A DNA stretch of 64,000 nt, from NCBI GenBank assembly GCA_019454045.1, contig SKCR01038150.1, positions 372,001 through 436,000 of the forward strand. The letters run 5' to 3'. Shown here one piece after another: positions 24,216 through 36,299 of this stretch. Within the stretch, counting starts at the first letter, position 1; each line of letters starts with the position of its first letter. The translations under genes and the position numbers were made by a program. Below the pieces are notes generated by a model, which was not told the origin of the DNA, searched no databases, and worked only from the letters and a program-made list of their open reading frames with translations. The stretch is from Zanthoxylum bungeanum. Its lineage: Eukaryota; Streptophyta; Magnoliopsida; Sapindales; Rutaceae.

Positions 24216-24531
24216 GAAGAGTCGTTGTCAACTTGCCATGGACTATGAGGCCAATTTCGTAAAATCGCTATTATTATAATAATTAATTTCATGTGGGGAA
24301 ACCGAGGCACATCATACAGGAAAAACCAAGAAATTACATGGGGTGGTTAGAAAAATTTTATTATGCCAACCGTGATTTTCTGTCACCCATATAATAATAT
24401 AATAAAATATTATTACGTACGTTAGAATAGTAATAAAGAATTAGTGGGGTTTCACAAACCCACTCATCTCCTCGATGAAAACATGGGCAAGCAAGGCCAA
24501 AGAGAAATAATAAGTAATTAAAAGCAGGAGC

Positions 24532-26282
24532 ATGTCTTCAAGGGAGCAAAAGAAAGAAGCTTTGTACGAGGAGTTGATGCTGCTTCGTGATGTTACCAAC
24601 TCTTCTTCTGTACAAAGCCCTAATCTCTTTAATTAATTTCTGCTCTTTAAGATATAATAACTGGAAATCAAAAGCCAAAAGCAATCTTTCATTTAACCTA
24701 GTTGATGGATCAATATATTTATATTTTATTGAACTGATTAATGATTTGTTGAATTTGTGTGTGATTGGCAGATGAACAAAAAATCGATCATAGTGGACGC
24801 ATCAAAATATATAGAGGAGTTGAAGCAAAAGTAGAAACCCTCAATCAAGAGATCGGGACCTTAGAAGCTTCAACAGTCGAAATTCTTTACCTGTAGTGCA
24901 TATTAACCTTAAATTTTTACTATTATAAGAGTTACTTTAACGCTTCCCAATACGGGCAGCCCTGCATTTTGAGAACTATAGACGAGTTTTTAAAATATGT
25001 GGTATCTACTAATAAAATAAAGATATTTATTTATTTATTTGCTACCATGAGTATTAATTTTTCTTATATTTGAGGCTCTAATCAATTGTGCTATTGTAAG
25101 GTCACCCTATTCCCTATACCTATTTGTTTATATACCTATTTGTTTATAGCGAGAGTCTTGAGTATTAGGTATAATTTTTTGATGACATTTACTTGATGAG
25201 TATTAAGATAAACTTTAATAACTTAATTATATATATATTTTTTGCTTCAGCAGGTTACAGTGAAAACCATAGAACAGGGTTTTCTCATTAGTGTGTATTC
25301 AGAAAAGAATTGCTCAGGCTTATTGGTATCAATACTAGAAGCTTTTGAGGAGCTGGGGCTTGAAGTGCTGGATGCTAGAGTTTCTTGCTCAGACGGTACT
25401 TTCCAACTAGAAGCTGTTGGAGGAGATGTAAGGATCAACTATTTTTTCATCTATTAATTTCAAACTGAATTCAATAATTTGTTAATGATATAGCCGAAAC
25501 TTGCATTAATTACACTACATATGCATATTAATTAATTACATATATATGTGTTTCAAGTCCCCAAGGGGTGTGGCTTGGTGGTGTAGGGTCCAGGATCTCA
25601 CCTTGAGGTTCTGGGTTCGAATCCAGGGGGTGCACTTCTTGTAAGAGCCTGGGACAGCCGGTGGTTTTACCTGCGCTGCGGCCCAGAATGGGTGGTTTGG
25701 TGGCGGGGTTTCCATCGTTTCCAAAAAAAAAAAAAAAAAAAGTGTTTCATTCCAAATTTTTATAATATAATGATAGTATCATATGACAGATATCGATGCA
25801 ACAATCATTAATAATATATCACGCGTGCTAAAATATTAAAAAAACTATAACTATGCTTGAATGCTTATTAGTTGATGGATTGTTACTATTTCTCTCATAC
25901 CTTCCTTATATTAAAGAATTGATCTTCTAATTCTATGAAGCTTCTGTAGTTCTGTACTTGGGAAAACTATCATAACCCGTGAGTTGTACGTACAAAGTTT
26001 TGAATCACACATTTCAGAGTTTAAACAGCAAACACTGACATTAGAGAATAATTTTTTTTTATTTTTCTTCATTTATCTAAATTTGCATACTTTGTGTGGC
26101 AAGTTTTACAACATTCCTAGTTTGATGACTATCTCAAATTACTCATTGTTACTGATTGGCACAAGTTATTGATCTTGCAGCAGCTTACTCATCAATGGCA
26201 CTATGAGGGCATAGATGCTCAAGTTGTGAAAGAAGCTGTGTTGCAGGCTATCAAGAATGCACAAGAATCAGAGCAAGAATGA
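24532..26282 (+). CDS. small bHLH-like protein with C-terminal ACT-like domain, four exons, likely frameshifted
   Basis: Exon 1 (24532-24609) starts MSSREQKKEALYEELMLL. Exon 2 (24772-24892) carries the second helix of a helix-loop-helix ('NKKSIIVDASKYIEELKQK'). Exon 3 (25254-25427) encodes an ACT-like domain ('FLISVYSEKNCSGLLVSILE'). Exon 4 (26181-26282) ends ...EAVLQAIKNAQESEQE-stop. All introns have GT/AG borders. Exon 1, the start of exon 2, exon 3 and exon 4 are in phase with the known plant layout of about 150 residues. This subgroup lacks the full DNA-contacting basic region and probably acts by dimerising with other bHLH factors in the nucleus. Oddity: in exon 2 a base is missing after AAGCAAAAG, creating TAG near residue 47, and the exon 2/3 phase does not close. 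The gene is therefore either a recent pseudogene or the assembly has base errors. The third intron holds a SINE. Confidence 0.65.
25556..25741 (+). mobile_element. tRNA-derived SINE in intron 3
   Basis: A 186-bp unit with an internal polymerase III promoter: an A-box-like GTGGCTTGGTGG near 25570 and a perfect B-box GGTTCGAATCC at about 25615-25625. It ends in an 18-base poly-A tail and is flanked by the exact 8-bp duplication GTGTTTCA (25548-25555 and 25742-25749). Confidence 0.9.
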
Positions 26283-27299
26283 GAAAATTAATTATATAGT
26301 AATTATTTTCCATCAATTTTTGTTCTCTTTGGTCGCTTCTTCATCTCTTTGTTAGAGTCTACAAGCATGACCTAATGAAGGGAGGTTTCTGTTATAAAAA
26401 TATGATAAATTCTTAACTCTACATTGTTGATTTTCAACCAAATCTTGTCTACATACTCAGCTGAAGAGGTAGATAATCGCTCCTTAAGTCAAGAACCATT
26501 CATATATATATATATTTTGAAATTGTTGAAACCCTACCGTCAAACTATCCATTCTAGGCTTAAGCAGAGCATGTAAAAACTCTGACTGTCCGAGACTCTT
26601 ACCAGCTAGCACATAAGACTTCAATTTTTCTCGATGCTACTTTTTTATTTTTAAAGTATTATATGAACGAAATTAAACTCTCTCTAAGTCTCTATTATGT
26701 GACGGGGTTCGAATTACTTCTTGCACTACACCAAGAGCTTTTAGCAGTTGAATTATATAATTAGCTACTGGACTATGATTTTCTCCTGAAACGAGCTTCT
26801 CCCAAGAAAAATATATTGAGTGATTTTTTTTTCCGCTAATTGGGGTGTCCGGTGTGAGATTCGAACCTTAAATCTGAGAAAGATCAAACCACTCAAGCTC
26901 AAATCATTTATAACTGAGGCAACCTCTTGGGATTATCTATTGAGTGATTGGTAAATAAGAATACACTAACAATTTAATCTCACTCATATACTATGATCAG
27001 AGAAATATTGTCTCTTTAGAATCTTACTGACATCTTTTACATTCTTTTATATGGGCAATATTTCTTTAGTCACTAAGGTTTGAGCAAATTATACTCAGTT
27101 GGTCATTGTTTTTAAAAAAGGTTCTCAAAATAATCCTATTGTATATATTTTATATTAAAACGTACGTAATTATTCATTGATTTTTAACTATGATGTATAT
27201 AAAATTCGTTTCAATTTTAATTTATATAAGACATAAATAATATTTTATCCTTAAAATGTCGGATTTAATGTCGTTAGTTTTAAATACTTTTTAAAAATA
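26283..27299. other. 3' flank and spacer after the bHLH-like gene
   Basis: AT-rich, no coding features. Two B-box-like words (near 26707, and on the minus strand near 26860) may be remnants of old SINEs, but no tails or duplications are visible. Confidence 0.4.
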
Positions 27300-27304
27300 T
27301 CTGG

Positions 27305-28236
27305 TGTTGATGGTGTTTTTGTGACGAAGTATTTGAACAGTACGACAAGAGCAGAGATGAAATCTCTCTTTCTAGGAGGACGAATGGTCTGAGGGTATTA
27401 GTCAATTTTCGACCAGGTATAGTGTTCGGACCCGGCTTCTTGGTTTCGACCGATATGAGGATACATCATGATGCAGATTTCAGAGGCCGACAACGTCAGA
27501 GCCGAGACCGACCACTTTGGCCCGGTAACTCGTTTCAGTCTTATCATTCATCTTGGATCGGGAAAATGAGCTCGGATATTTTTGGGTCAGTTCGGAAGTA
27601 ATGGGAGTAGGTCGGCACAATGTTTGGCCGTCTTCATGACGCCCGATGTAAGACCGGGACCGTTTGGACTTTTCCCTCTGACATGTACCACCGTATGAGA
27701 GATCCTTACAGGCTGACATCATGATTGTTGGGTGTGGCAGTGAACAAAACAGTGATGTGACAGGGAGTCAGAAGACATGTTTGCTTTCGGCGGGGCAGTT
27801 GGGGCAGAGAGCCCGTCAATCATCCGGAGATCCACGTGGCTAACGTCATAAAGATATGGAAATAATGTTGTATTTCTCTTAATATATAAAGTGAGGGTAG
27901 TATCATTTGTAAGATGATAGCCAAAAATCTCACGAAAAGTACCATTTTGTAAAAACTCTAAGAAAGCAAACAGCTTGGTAACGTTAGGCCACCCTTGAAA
28001 AGAGGTCGGTCGAGCTCGGTTTGGTAATAAAAGTAATACTCTACTATGTTCTCGTGGACGTAGGCTGGTTTATTCCGCCGAACCACGTAAACACTCTTGT
28101 TGATTTTGTGTTTGCTTTGTTTTTTTGCCAAATTTTCTTTTGGTCCCCCACAACCAAATAAATTCACGGTTGAAGGAGGATTGTCCCGGGAGTACTATCC
28201 CGATATTGCCCCTGGAACTAAAATCACTCGTCAACA
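27305..28236 (+). mobile_element. 5' LTR of the second Tat-like element
   Basis: 932 bp from TGTTGATGG to CGTCAACA, followed by GTTGGTGTCGTCTGTGGGGA, the Tat-type primer-site wording. Its last 294 bp recur at 60540-60833. A TATATAAAG box near 27884 fits a promoter. Confidence 0.88.
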
Positions 28237-28287
28237 GTTGGTGTCGTCTGTGGGGATAGATCAAAAAACAGCTTGCGTAGTAAGACG

Positions 28288-28930
28288 ATGGCAGAAGACG
28301 GGAACCATAGATCGTCGGAGAGTTCAACGACAGAGTGGATGAAGAAAATGAAGGAAAGATTAGAGGAGAGAGAAAGGGAGGGAGCGGAAGCTGGTCAGAG
28401 CGGAAAGAGGAGGGGGATCGCAAGAAGAAAGAAGGTTGACGATAACGGTATAAATGGGGAAAGGAACGCCCAAGGAGTTAGAGCAATAATAGCTCTCCTC
28501 ATTGAACTGTAGAATGAAATGTAGAAAAGGTTATCAACGATCACCCATTAGAAGTAAGCCGTAGAATGAAATGTAACGTCAAAAATGGGTGACGTTTGCA
28601 CGCCGCCGGTCGTAAATGAACAAGTTCCTCCAAGAGAAGGCGCGGCGTCTATTCGATCTGCCCGATACTCGGGTTCACGGCCCCGATGTTCATCTTCAAG
28701 TGGCAGGCGAACCAACATACTATGTAGTGGTCACCCCGAATGGGAGGAAAGGAGAAAATTTTCACGGGGACCACCAAAGACCATGGGAAGGGTTCTTGAC
28801 TGAGCTCCGAAATTGTCCAGAGATGCTTATGGAGCGCTCGGCACAAAGGGACCCTTTTAGCATGGTCGGGAATTTCATAATCAAGTTCAGATCAGAAGAA
28901 TATAGTCGGACTGCAAGACAAGAATAAAAA
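28288..28930 (+). pseudogene. gag remnant of the second Tat-like element
   Basis: ATG 28288 opens MAEDGNHRSS...EWMKKM, the same start as the gag of the first Tat-like element (MAEDGNHQSS...DWMKKM), and stops at 28512. A further 103-codon open stretch (28616-28927, 'VHLQVAGEPTYYVVVTPNGR') has no family I recognise and overlaps two other frames. The capsid domain seen in the first element is absent, so most of gag and all of pol have been lost. Confidence 0.55.
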
Positions 28931-29985
28931 AAAATTGTTATAAAGTCTCTCTTAAAATTACCCGCAAAGAGTTGTAAGAATGACAGTAGGTCTCATGAAT
29001 ACGAATAAGACTTTCTCTTTCGAATTAAAAAACTTGTCCACTTTACTTGTTTATTAATTGAATGCGAAAGCCATTTTTAATATTCTTGGGATGTGCTTGA
29101 AGCGAAGGGGTGATTGGTAGTTGGGAAGGGCACCAAACCCGTGACACGCCAATCCCGAGTGTCATTATCAAACCCCCGGGTGGAAGTGTTCCGACCTAAG
29201 TCCTTTCACATGTGGAAAAAGCGCGAACCCCTCGTGGCACGCCCATCCCGGGTGTCATTATCAAATCTCCGAGGCCGGAGTGTTACACCCATGACTCATA
29301 TTTTTTAGGAATAGCTCGGGTAGGCCGAACCCAATGAGGTTTATGCCCCTGCATGTTGTTAGACCGATCCCGTTGAGAACCATCAGACGCATGGCATGGG
29401 GACGGTTGAATGGCCTCCATGACCCTTGTGACCTCGGGTAAACCATACTCAGGGAGGTTTCTGCCCATGCGAGTTGGCTGGTGAGTCCTATTGAGAAACA
29501 TCATGTGCACAGCGCGGGGAAGGCCTTAGTGCCTTCGTGACTCCTGCAACCTTAGAGATGGCGAACACATGGAGGTTTCTTCCCCCGTGAGTTATCTGCC
29601 TAACTGTCTCGGATCAGGAGAAGCATAGTATGGGGAGGTTTCTGCCCCTATAACATTTGCAGACTCCAGACCCGCCTAGTATGGGGAGGTTTCTGCCCTC
29701 ATGACTTTGGCCGCTCACCGATCCATAGCCCGGCTAGCCGAGATACCGAATTGTAAGGTTCAAAATTGTTGTTTTGGGAGGCACCAGGCAGGACGCTGCC
29801 TTAGGGCACCCGAGTTACTATCTTTTTGAGTCTGTGTGGAGTATGTGCTAAGTCACCACCGATGTACTAACCTTGTCCTTTTTCCACTTTTTATTTTTGA
29901 TGATGTCCGGCAAAGAGACGCATGCGTCGGGATCCGCGGAGCCTCAGAGGTTGAAGTTTTTTCCCTCGCGATTAAGTCTCACATG
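28931..29985. other. post-gag non-coding region of the second Tat-like element
   Basis: Contains spaced units of 'GGGGAGGTTTCTGCCC' (for example near 29450, 29570, 29635 and 29683) about 50-120 bp apart. The block 29740-30010 parallels 17400-17690 of the first Tat-like element, including 'GGACGCTG' and 'GTGCTAAGTCACC'. No coding domain. Confidence 0.6.
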
Positions 29986-30028
29986 TTCCACCAGCTCGGG
30001 GCTGGATTCGTTCCATCGAGGCTGTATG
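29986..30028 (+). repeat. left remnant of the 43-bp tandem array
   Basis: One unit (TTCCACCAGCTCGGGGCTGG...) interrupted at GTATG by element X. The rest of the array continues at 60122. A duplicate of this remnant lies at 32608-32650. Confidence 0.85.
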
Positions 30029-30635
30029 TGTTGGGGTTTCGGGCGATGGGCGCAGCGGAAGCGCGATTCGGGTGAAATCGTAATTTAAAACTTTTTCAAA
30101 TTACCGAATAAATTATTCAATATCTAATATGAATAATTTATTCATATTTCACCTAAACATATTTATTCAATATCAAATATCAGCATAAATAAGGTTGAAA
30201 CGTCGCGAAACTTTTACGAAAAATATTTTTCCGCAAAAATGACACAAAATACGTTTTTGACCGAACCGACCACCCGACATTTATGGAGACTGCCCAGGTC
30301 AGCCCCAATAGTGTCAGGGCAATTCAAGGGATGCCTGAACAGTTACGAACTCACTGTTTGGAATGCCGTCACCCGGTTGGCTCAAAAGTCACCCGATAAA
30401 GCCGTTTTTGGCCGTTTTCGCTTATTTCAACTCCGAAACATATTCCGAAAATTGTTCCAACTCCCAAAACACATTCATTACATTCATAACACATCAAATG
30501 CATCATAAAATTTCCAGTTTAATCAAAACTAATCCAAAACCAAAAATTACCCATTTTCATGCTTTAAATCCAAAATTTCAAGATTAATCTAATTAATCAC
30601 AACACCAAATCAAAGTCACCACATATGAACAACCC
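30029..30635 (-). mobile_element. 3' LTR of X, outer part
   Basis: Matches 57540-58146 with roughly 4-5% differences by eye. Interrupted by the Athila-like element after AACCC. Copied again in the tandem duplication (32651-33256). Confidence 0.88.
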
Positions 30636-32650
30636 TGACCGGCGTAAACACACACGTATAACGCAAGCGCACGTATCGTTCAAGTAGTATAAAAATATCG
30701 ATCCCACGAGGACTTAATATCAAAACTATTAATTTTATGAGGTCAAATGATTACTAGTATCTAACAGGTTGATTGTTTGATTTGAAATGATGACGATTCT
30801 AAATTTAAAAGCAAGTAAATAAAATTGTCGAAAATAGATTTTAAGAAAATTCAATATTAAAAACTATCTAGGGTTGTGATTTCTTCCAATATCATTTTAA
30901 AGATGAAGTGGTTATCTTAAAGTTGGGTAATATATTGATTTATTAACCTGGAACACTAAATTATGTGTAAGCCTCTGTCGATGGTCAGACACAAATACCC
31001 AGTTTAACCCAATTGAACCATATGTCTATGTCAACCAAATTATCTGGATTCATTAAGGGGGATGTATTGAATTGGGATTTTAAAAGACTATTTTAAGTTA
31101 AATAAGTCTTGTGGTATTCAATTAAGACTTTTAAATAATCTAAAAAGTTTTGTGGTATTCCATTAAGACTTTTATAACTTTTTAAATAGAGTGTCCAAAT
31201 CCAGTGGTATTCAATCAGGACTTTAAACAAATAATAAAAAGTCTTATGGTATTGAAAAACTTGTTGATTTTGAAGGATTTTTTTATATATGTGATTGTGT
31301 GAGATTTTTTAGTAGAAAGTATAAATATCAAATCCTATAAAAAAATCCCACCCTAACCCATCAGACTTTTGACAGGAGATTTTTTTGAGGCTAGAGAAGA
31401 GAAGAAAAACAGACTTGTGAACTCGTCGTGAACATGGTACTTTGTAAAGTACATACTCTCTTAACCCACCACAAAGGGACCCTGTTAGCATGGTCGGGAA
31501 TTTCAGAATCAAGTCCAGATCAGAAGAATGTAGTCGGATTGCAAGAATAAAAAAAAAATTGTTGTAAAACCTATCTTAAAATGACCCGCAAAGAGTTGTA
31601 AGAATTACAGTAGGTCTCATGAATGTGAATAAGACTTTCTCTTTCGAATTAAAAAACTTGTCCACTTTACTTGTTTATTAATTGAATGTGAAAGCCATTT
31701 TCAATATTCTTGGGATATGCTCGAAGCGAATGGGTGATCGGTAGTTGGGAAGGGCACCAAACCCGTGGCACGCCAATCCCGGGTGTCATTATCAAACCCC
31801 CGGGTGGAAGTGTTCCGACCTGAGTCCTTTCACATGTGGAAAAAGCGCGAACCCCTCGTGGCACGCCCATCCCGGGTGTCATTATCAAATCTCCGAGGCC
31901 GGAGTGTTACACCCCATGACTCGTATTTTTTAGGAATAGCTCGGGTAGGCCGAACCCAATGAGGTTTATGCCCCTGCATGTTGTTAGACCGATCCCGTTG
32001 AGAACCATCAGACGCATGGCATGGGGACGGTTGAATGGCCTCCATGACCCTTGTGACCTCGGGTAAACATACTCAGGGAGGTTTCTGCCCATGCGAGTTG
32101 GCTGGTGAGTCCTATTGAGAAACATCATGTGCACAGCGCGGGGAAGGCCTTAGTGCCTTCGTGACTCCTGCAACCTTAGAGATGGCGAACACATGGAGGT
32201 TTCTTCCCCCGTGAGTTATCTGCCTAACTGTCTCGGATCAGGAGAGCATAGTATGGGGAGGTTTCTGCCCCTATAACATTTGCAGACTCCAGACCCGCCC
32301 AGTATGGGGAGGTTTCTGCCCTCATGACTTTGGCCGCTCACCGATCCATAGCCCGGCTAGCCGAGATACCGAATTGTAAGGTTCAAAATTGTTGTTTTGG
32401 GAGGCACCAGGCAGGACGCTGCCTTAGGGCACCCGAGTTACTATCTTTTTGAGTCTGTGTGGAGTATGTGCTAAGTCACCACCGATGTACTAACCTTGTC
32501 CTTTTTCCACTTTTTATTTTTGATGATGTCCGGCAAAGAGACGCATGCGTCGGGATCCGCGGAGCCTCAGAGGTGAAGTTTTTTCCCTCGCGATTAAGTC
32601 TCACATGTTCCACCAGCTCGGGGCTGGATTCGTTCCATCGAGGCTGTATG

Positions 32651-34090
32651 TGTTGGGGTTTCGGGCGATGGGCGCAGCGGAAGCGCGATTCGGGTGAAAT
32701 CGTAATTTAAAACTTTTTCAAATTACCGAATAAATTATTCAATATCTAATATGAATAATTTATTCATATTTCACCTAAACATATTTATTCAATATCAAAT
32801 ATCAGCATAAATAAGGTTGAAACGTCGCGAAACTTTTACGAAAAATATTTTTCCGCAAAAATGACACAAAATACGTTTTTGACCGAACCGACCACCCGAC
32901 ATTTATGGAGACTGCCCAGGTCAGCCCCAATAGTGTCAGGGCAATTCAAGGATGCCTGAACAGTTACGAACTCACTGTTTGGAATGCCGTCACCCGGTTG
33001 GCTCAAAAGTCACCCGATAAAGCCGTTTTTGGCCGTTTTCGCTTATTTCAACTCCGAAACATATTCCGAAAATTGTTCCAACTCCCAAAACACATTCATT
33101 ACATTCATAACACATCAAATGCATCATAAAATTCCAGTTTAATCAAAACTAATCCAAAACCAAAAATTACCCATTTTTCATGCTTTAAATCCAAAATTTC
33201 AAGATTAATCTAATTAATCACAACACCAAATCAAAGTCACCACATATGAACAACCCTGACCGGCGTAAACACACACGTATAACGCAAGCGCACGTATCGT
33301 TCAAGTAGTATAAAAATATCGATCCCACGAGGACTTAATATCAAAACTATTAATTTTATGAGGTCAAATGATTACTAGTATCTAACAGGTTGATTGTTTG
33401 ATTTGAAATGATGACGATTCTAAATTTAAAAGCAAGTAAATAAAATTGTCGAAAATAGATTTTAAGAAAATTCAATATTAAAAACTATCTAGGGTTGTGA
33501 TTTCTTCCAATATCATTTTAAAGATGAAGTGGTTATCTTAAAGTTGGGTAATATATTGATTTATTAACCTGGAACACTAAATTATGTGTAAGCCTCTGTC
33601 GATGGTCAGACACAAATACCCAGTTTAACCCAATTGAACCATATGTCTATGTCAACCAAATTATCTGGATTCATTAAGGGGGATGTATTGAATTGGGATT
33701 TTAAAAGACTATTTTAAGTTAAATAAGTCTTGTGGTATTCAATTAAGACTTTTAAATAATCTAAAAAGTTTTGTGGTATTCCATTAAGACTTTTATAACT
33801 TTTTAAATAGAGTGTCCAAATCCAGTGGTATTCAATCAGGACTTTAAACAAATAATAAAAAGTCTTATGGTATTGAAAAACTTGTTGATTTTGAAGGATT
33901 TTTTTATATATGTGATTGTGTGAGATTTTTTAGTAGAAAGTATAAATATCAAATCCTATAAAAAAATCCCACCCTAACCCATCAGACTTTTGACAGGAGA
34001 TTTTTTTGAGGCTAGAGAAGAGAAGAAAAACAGACTTGTGAACTCGTCGTGAACATGGTACTTTGTAAAGTACATACTCTCTTAACCCAC
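32651..34090. repeat. second copies of the X, Athila and Harbinger left ends
   Basis: Inside copy B of the tandem duplication: X start at 32651, Athila LTR start at 33257 after AACCC, and Harbinger-like left end at 33678. These are duplicated junctions and do not represent further insertions. Confidence 0.9.
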
Positions 34091-34623
34091 CACAATATGT
34101 AAAATGGCTTTAGAAGTAGTATTCACATATCAATTTCAGAATAAAATAATTAATGATGTGAACAAATTAAAAGTTTTTAATCTCAGGCTGAAAAGCTATT
34201 TTGAAATGAATTAAAAGCCATTTTGAACGAATATATACCAAACCTATATATTTTAATCATGTTAGGATTTGTTGAACTATTTTTTTATCATTCCCCTTTA
34301 GGTTTTACTTTGATTGAATTATTGTTATTATAATTTTTTTGTTTAATAAATTTGAATATTAGCTTTTACTTTGATGAATATTTGATGTCCACAGGATGAT
34401 TTATTGGTATCAATTTATCAAAAAAAAAAAATTAACTTATCAATTTATTTTTAGTTTTGATATTCCACTTCCTATAGATTGTGTTGGGATGAATTTTATC
34501 ATCAAATTCCGTTTACTTTATCAATCTTGATTATATGTTCCTATATCCTTTGAGCTAAATGCATCGTTTGAAAAAAATATATATTGTTTGTTAACATCCA
34601 ATAAATTTTCTTAATTTATTGTT

Positions 34624-34630
34624 TTGCAGC

Positions 34631-34678
<48 letters not shown>

Positions 34679-34863
34679 CGCACATGTACGAAGGTAACGA
34701 CATAGAGGAAGAAGAAATTAATGACAAAGATATGGATGATGAAGAATTTTATGAAGCCATTTATTGTTCAATGATGGCAATTTATTCAATAATGCATGTG
34801 TTAAATCAGTTTTTGTTTATGATGTGTGGTGAACATATTGAACGTCCATTAACTCGACGGTGA
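34624..34863 (+). CDS. 79-codon acidic hypothetical ORF in the Harbinger-like element
   Basis: The frame begins with a translated (TA)n run and continues with an acidic segment (GNDIEEEEINDKDMDDEEFY) and ends ERPLTRR. Only the second half from about 34684 looks like non-repetitive protein. I do not recognise a family. It may be a remnant of the element's own gene, or chance. Confidence 0.25.
34633..34674. repeat. (TA)n microsatellite
   Basis: About twenty TA dinucleotides in a row. Confidence 0.95.
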
Positions 34864-36175
34864 ATTACTACCATTGGATATGACTATTTCATATGGTTCT
34901 ATTTCATATGATTCTATTTTCTGTTATTGTTGATGCAAATGTCCACAGCTTGAACCAATTGACTTTCATTAGCTTTTTTTTATTTATGGTTCTATTTCAT
35001 ATACTATCTATTTAAAAAAAAAGAACAAAAAAATCTATATGTAGCCCTTTCAAATCTTACAAATTCTTATGATATAAATCTTTTAAAATCTTATAAGTAA
35101 AAAATCTTTATTAAAAAAATGTCATAAAATCTTATAAGTCATTACATTCTTTAAATGTCTTTTAAAATCTACTGGACTTATTTATCGATAAATAGTCTTT
35201 TAAAATCTGAATTGAATACACCCCCATAAGTTTAAGTTCCAATTATTGCTACCCCCGCCCGACAGGTATATTCCTATCCTGTAAGGAAATCTATTAAAGG
35301 GTTATCTATCCTCAAGGAATATCGTGGGCTATTAAGTCTAAGGCTGAAACCTAAAATCCCTATGTCTAGTTCATTTTAGATTTACCAGATCAATTTTATT
35401 AATGGCCAGTTAATGAAAAAGCATTAAGATTAAGACTCAATAAATAAATCTTTATATTACCCAAGCTATAATCTAACCCCTTATAAAACGGTGATATTAA
35501 AAGTCATCAGAACCCCAGATAACTAATTTAGTTACAACACATAACTAGGGCTAGTAAAAACTTGAAAATAAAAGACATAAAGTAAAAATGCGGTAAAGTA
35601 AATACTGAAAAGTGAATTACAATAAAATAAAATGCTAAGGTAAAAGGAATTACTTTTACTAATACTAATTTAGATATCTCTCATAAAATAATATATAAAC
35701 TTGTGATTCTTTTTCCAACCAGCCATATAGGCGGTAACCTGATTAAGTCAAATTAAGTCCAACCAGCCATAAAGGCGGAACCAAAATTAAATTGCCAACG
35801 ATCAATCTGGCGGTATCCTTTATTAGTCAGGTTTAAACCAGATTAAAATGAATTACCAACCGACCAATCTGGCGGTATCCTTTTTAAGTCAATATTTTAA
35901 ATAGTGAATATATTATTTTTAAGGGAGATTAATCTAAATAGTAACAGTAAAAGAATTACCTTTCACCCTAGCTGGAGAAGTTACCTCCTCATGGTAAATA
36001 GTAAAAACTCTAAAAAGTAAAAAACAAGTAAATTACTATTATTACAAAACGTAATTAAAATTAATTACAAAACTAAAAAAAACTAAAAATTAAAAGAAAG
36101 TAGAGAGAGAAACTCTCTCTTTAGATAGAATATAAGAGAGAGAGTGGTGCACTGAATTCTGAAATCTCGAGCTCA

Positions 36176-36182
36176 ATTTATA
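36176..36182 (-). promoter_or_regulatory. TATA box of the Athila LTR promoter
   Basis: TATAAAT on the minus strand within CCTATAAATTGAGC, roughly 830 bp from the LTR start at 37010. The same box lies near 48197-48203 in the second LTR. This marks the U3/R region. Confidence 0.7.
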
Positions 36183-36299
36183 GGCCTCGGTAGGCTTCCA
36201 GCGTCGCGACGATAGGGCCCTCAGCGTCGCTACGCCAGATTTTATTGACGTGGCACGCTCTGGTTCGCCGGTTTGAAGATTCTGGATAAGCTGATAAGG

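Larger units (their letters stand above)
28842..34090 (+). repeat. tandem duplication of about 2.6 kb (two copies)
   Basis: Copy A (28842-31469, 2628 bp) and copy B (31470-34090, 2621 bp) are adjacent direct repeats. Each contains the end of the second Tat-like element with its array unit, the GTATG target and start of X, the AACCC target and start of the Athila-like element, and the TAA target and left end of the Harbinger-like element. The copy boundaries and the sequence after copy B share CACAA (28842, 31470, 34091), a microhomology joint. Since all four insertions are inside both copies, the duplication is younger than all of them. Copies differ mostly by single substitutions in the first about 450 bases and by one-base indels elsewhere. 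Confidence 0.93.
31057..35226. mobile_element. PIF/Harbinger-like element in the Athila LTR, enlarged by the tandem duplication
   Basis: Left end GGGGGATGTATTGAATT and right end complement TGGGGGTGTATTCAATT are inverted over more than 30 bases, including TTTTAAAAGACTATTT. The flanks are TAA on both sides, and the unoccupied site is seen at 47247-47256 in the other LTR. The TAA duplication and G-rich ends fit PIF/Harbinger. Removing the duplicated segment leaves an original length of about 1.55 kb. Many sub-terminal repeats of 'AAAAGACT/AGTCTTTT' line both ends. No transposase is recognisable. Confidence 0.75.

Noticed and set aside
26700..26900. tRNA-like B-box words
   Set aside because: No A-box at proper spacing, no cloverleaf, no poly-A tail and no target duplication.
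28616..28927. 103-codon open frame as a novel gene
   Set aside because: It overlaps other open frames, lies where Tat gag should decay, and part of it differs from its own tandem copy by frame-breaking changes. I folded it into the gag remnant.
32651..33678. A second independent insertion of X and the Athila-like element
   Set aside because: The junctions and flanks are copies of those at 30029, 30636 and 31057 within the tandem duplication.
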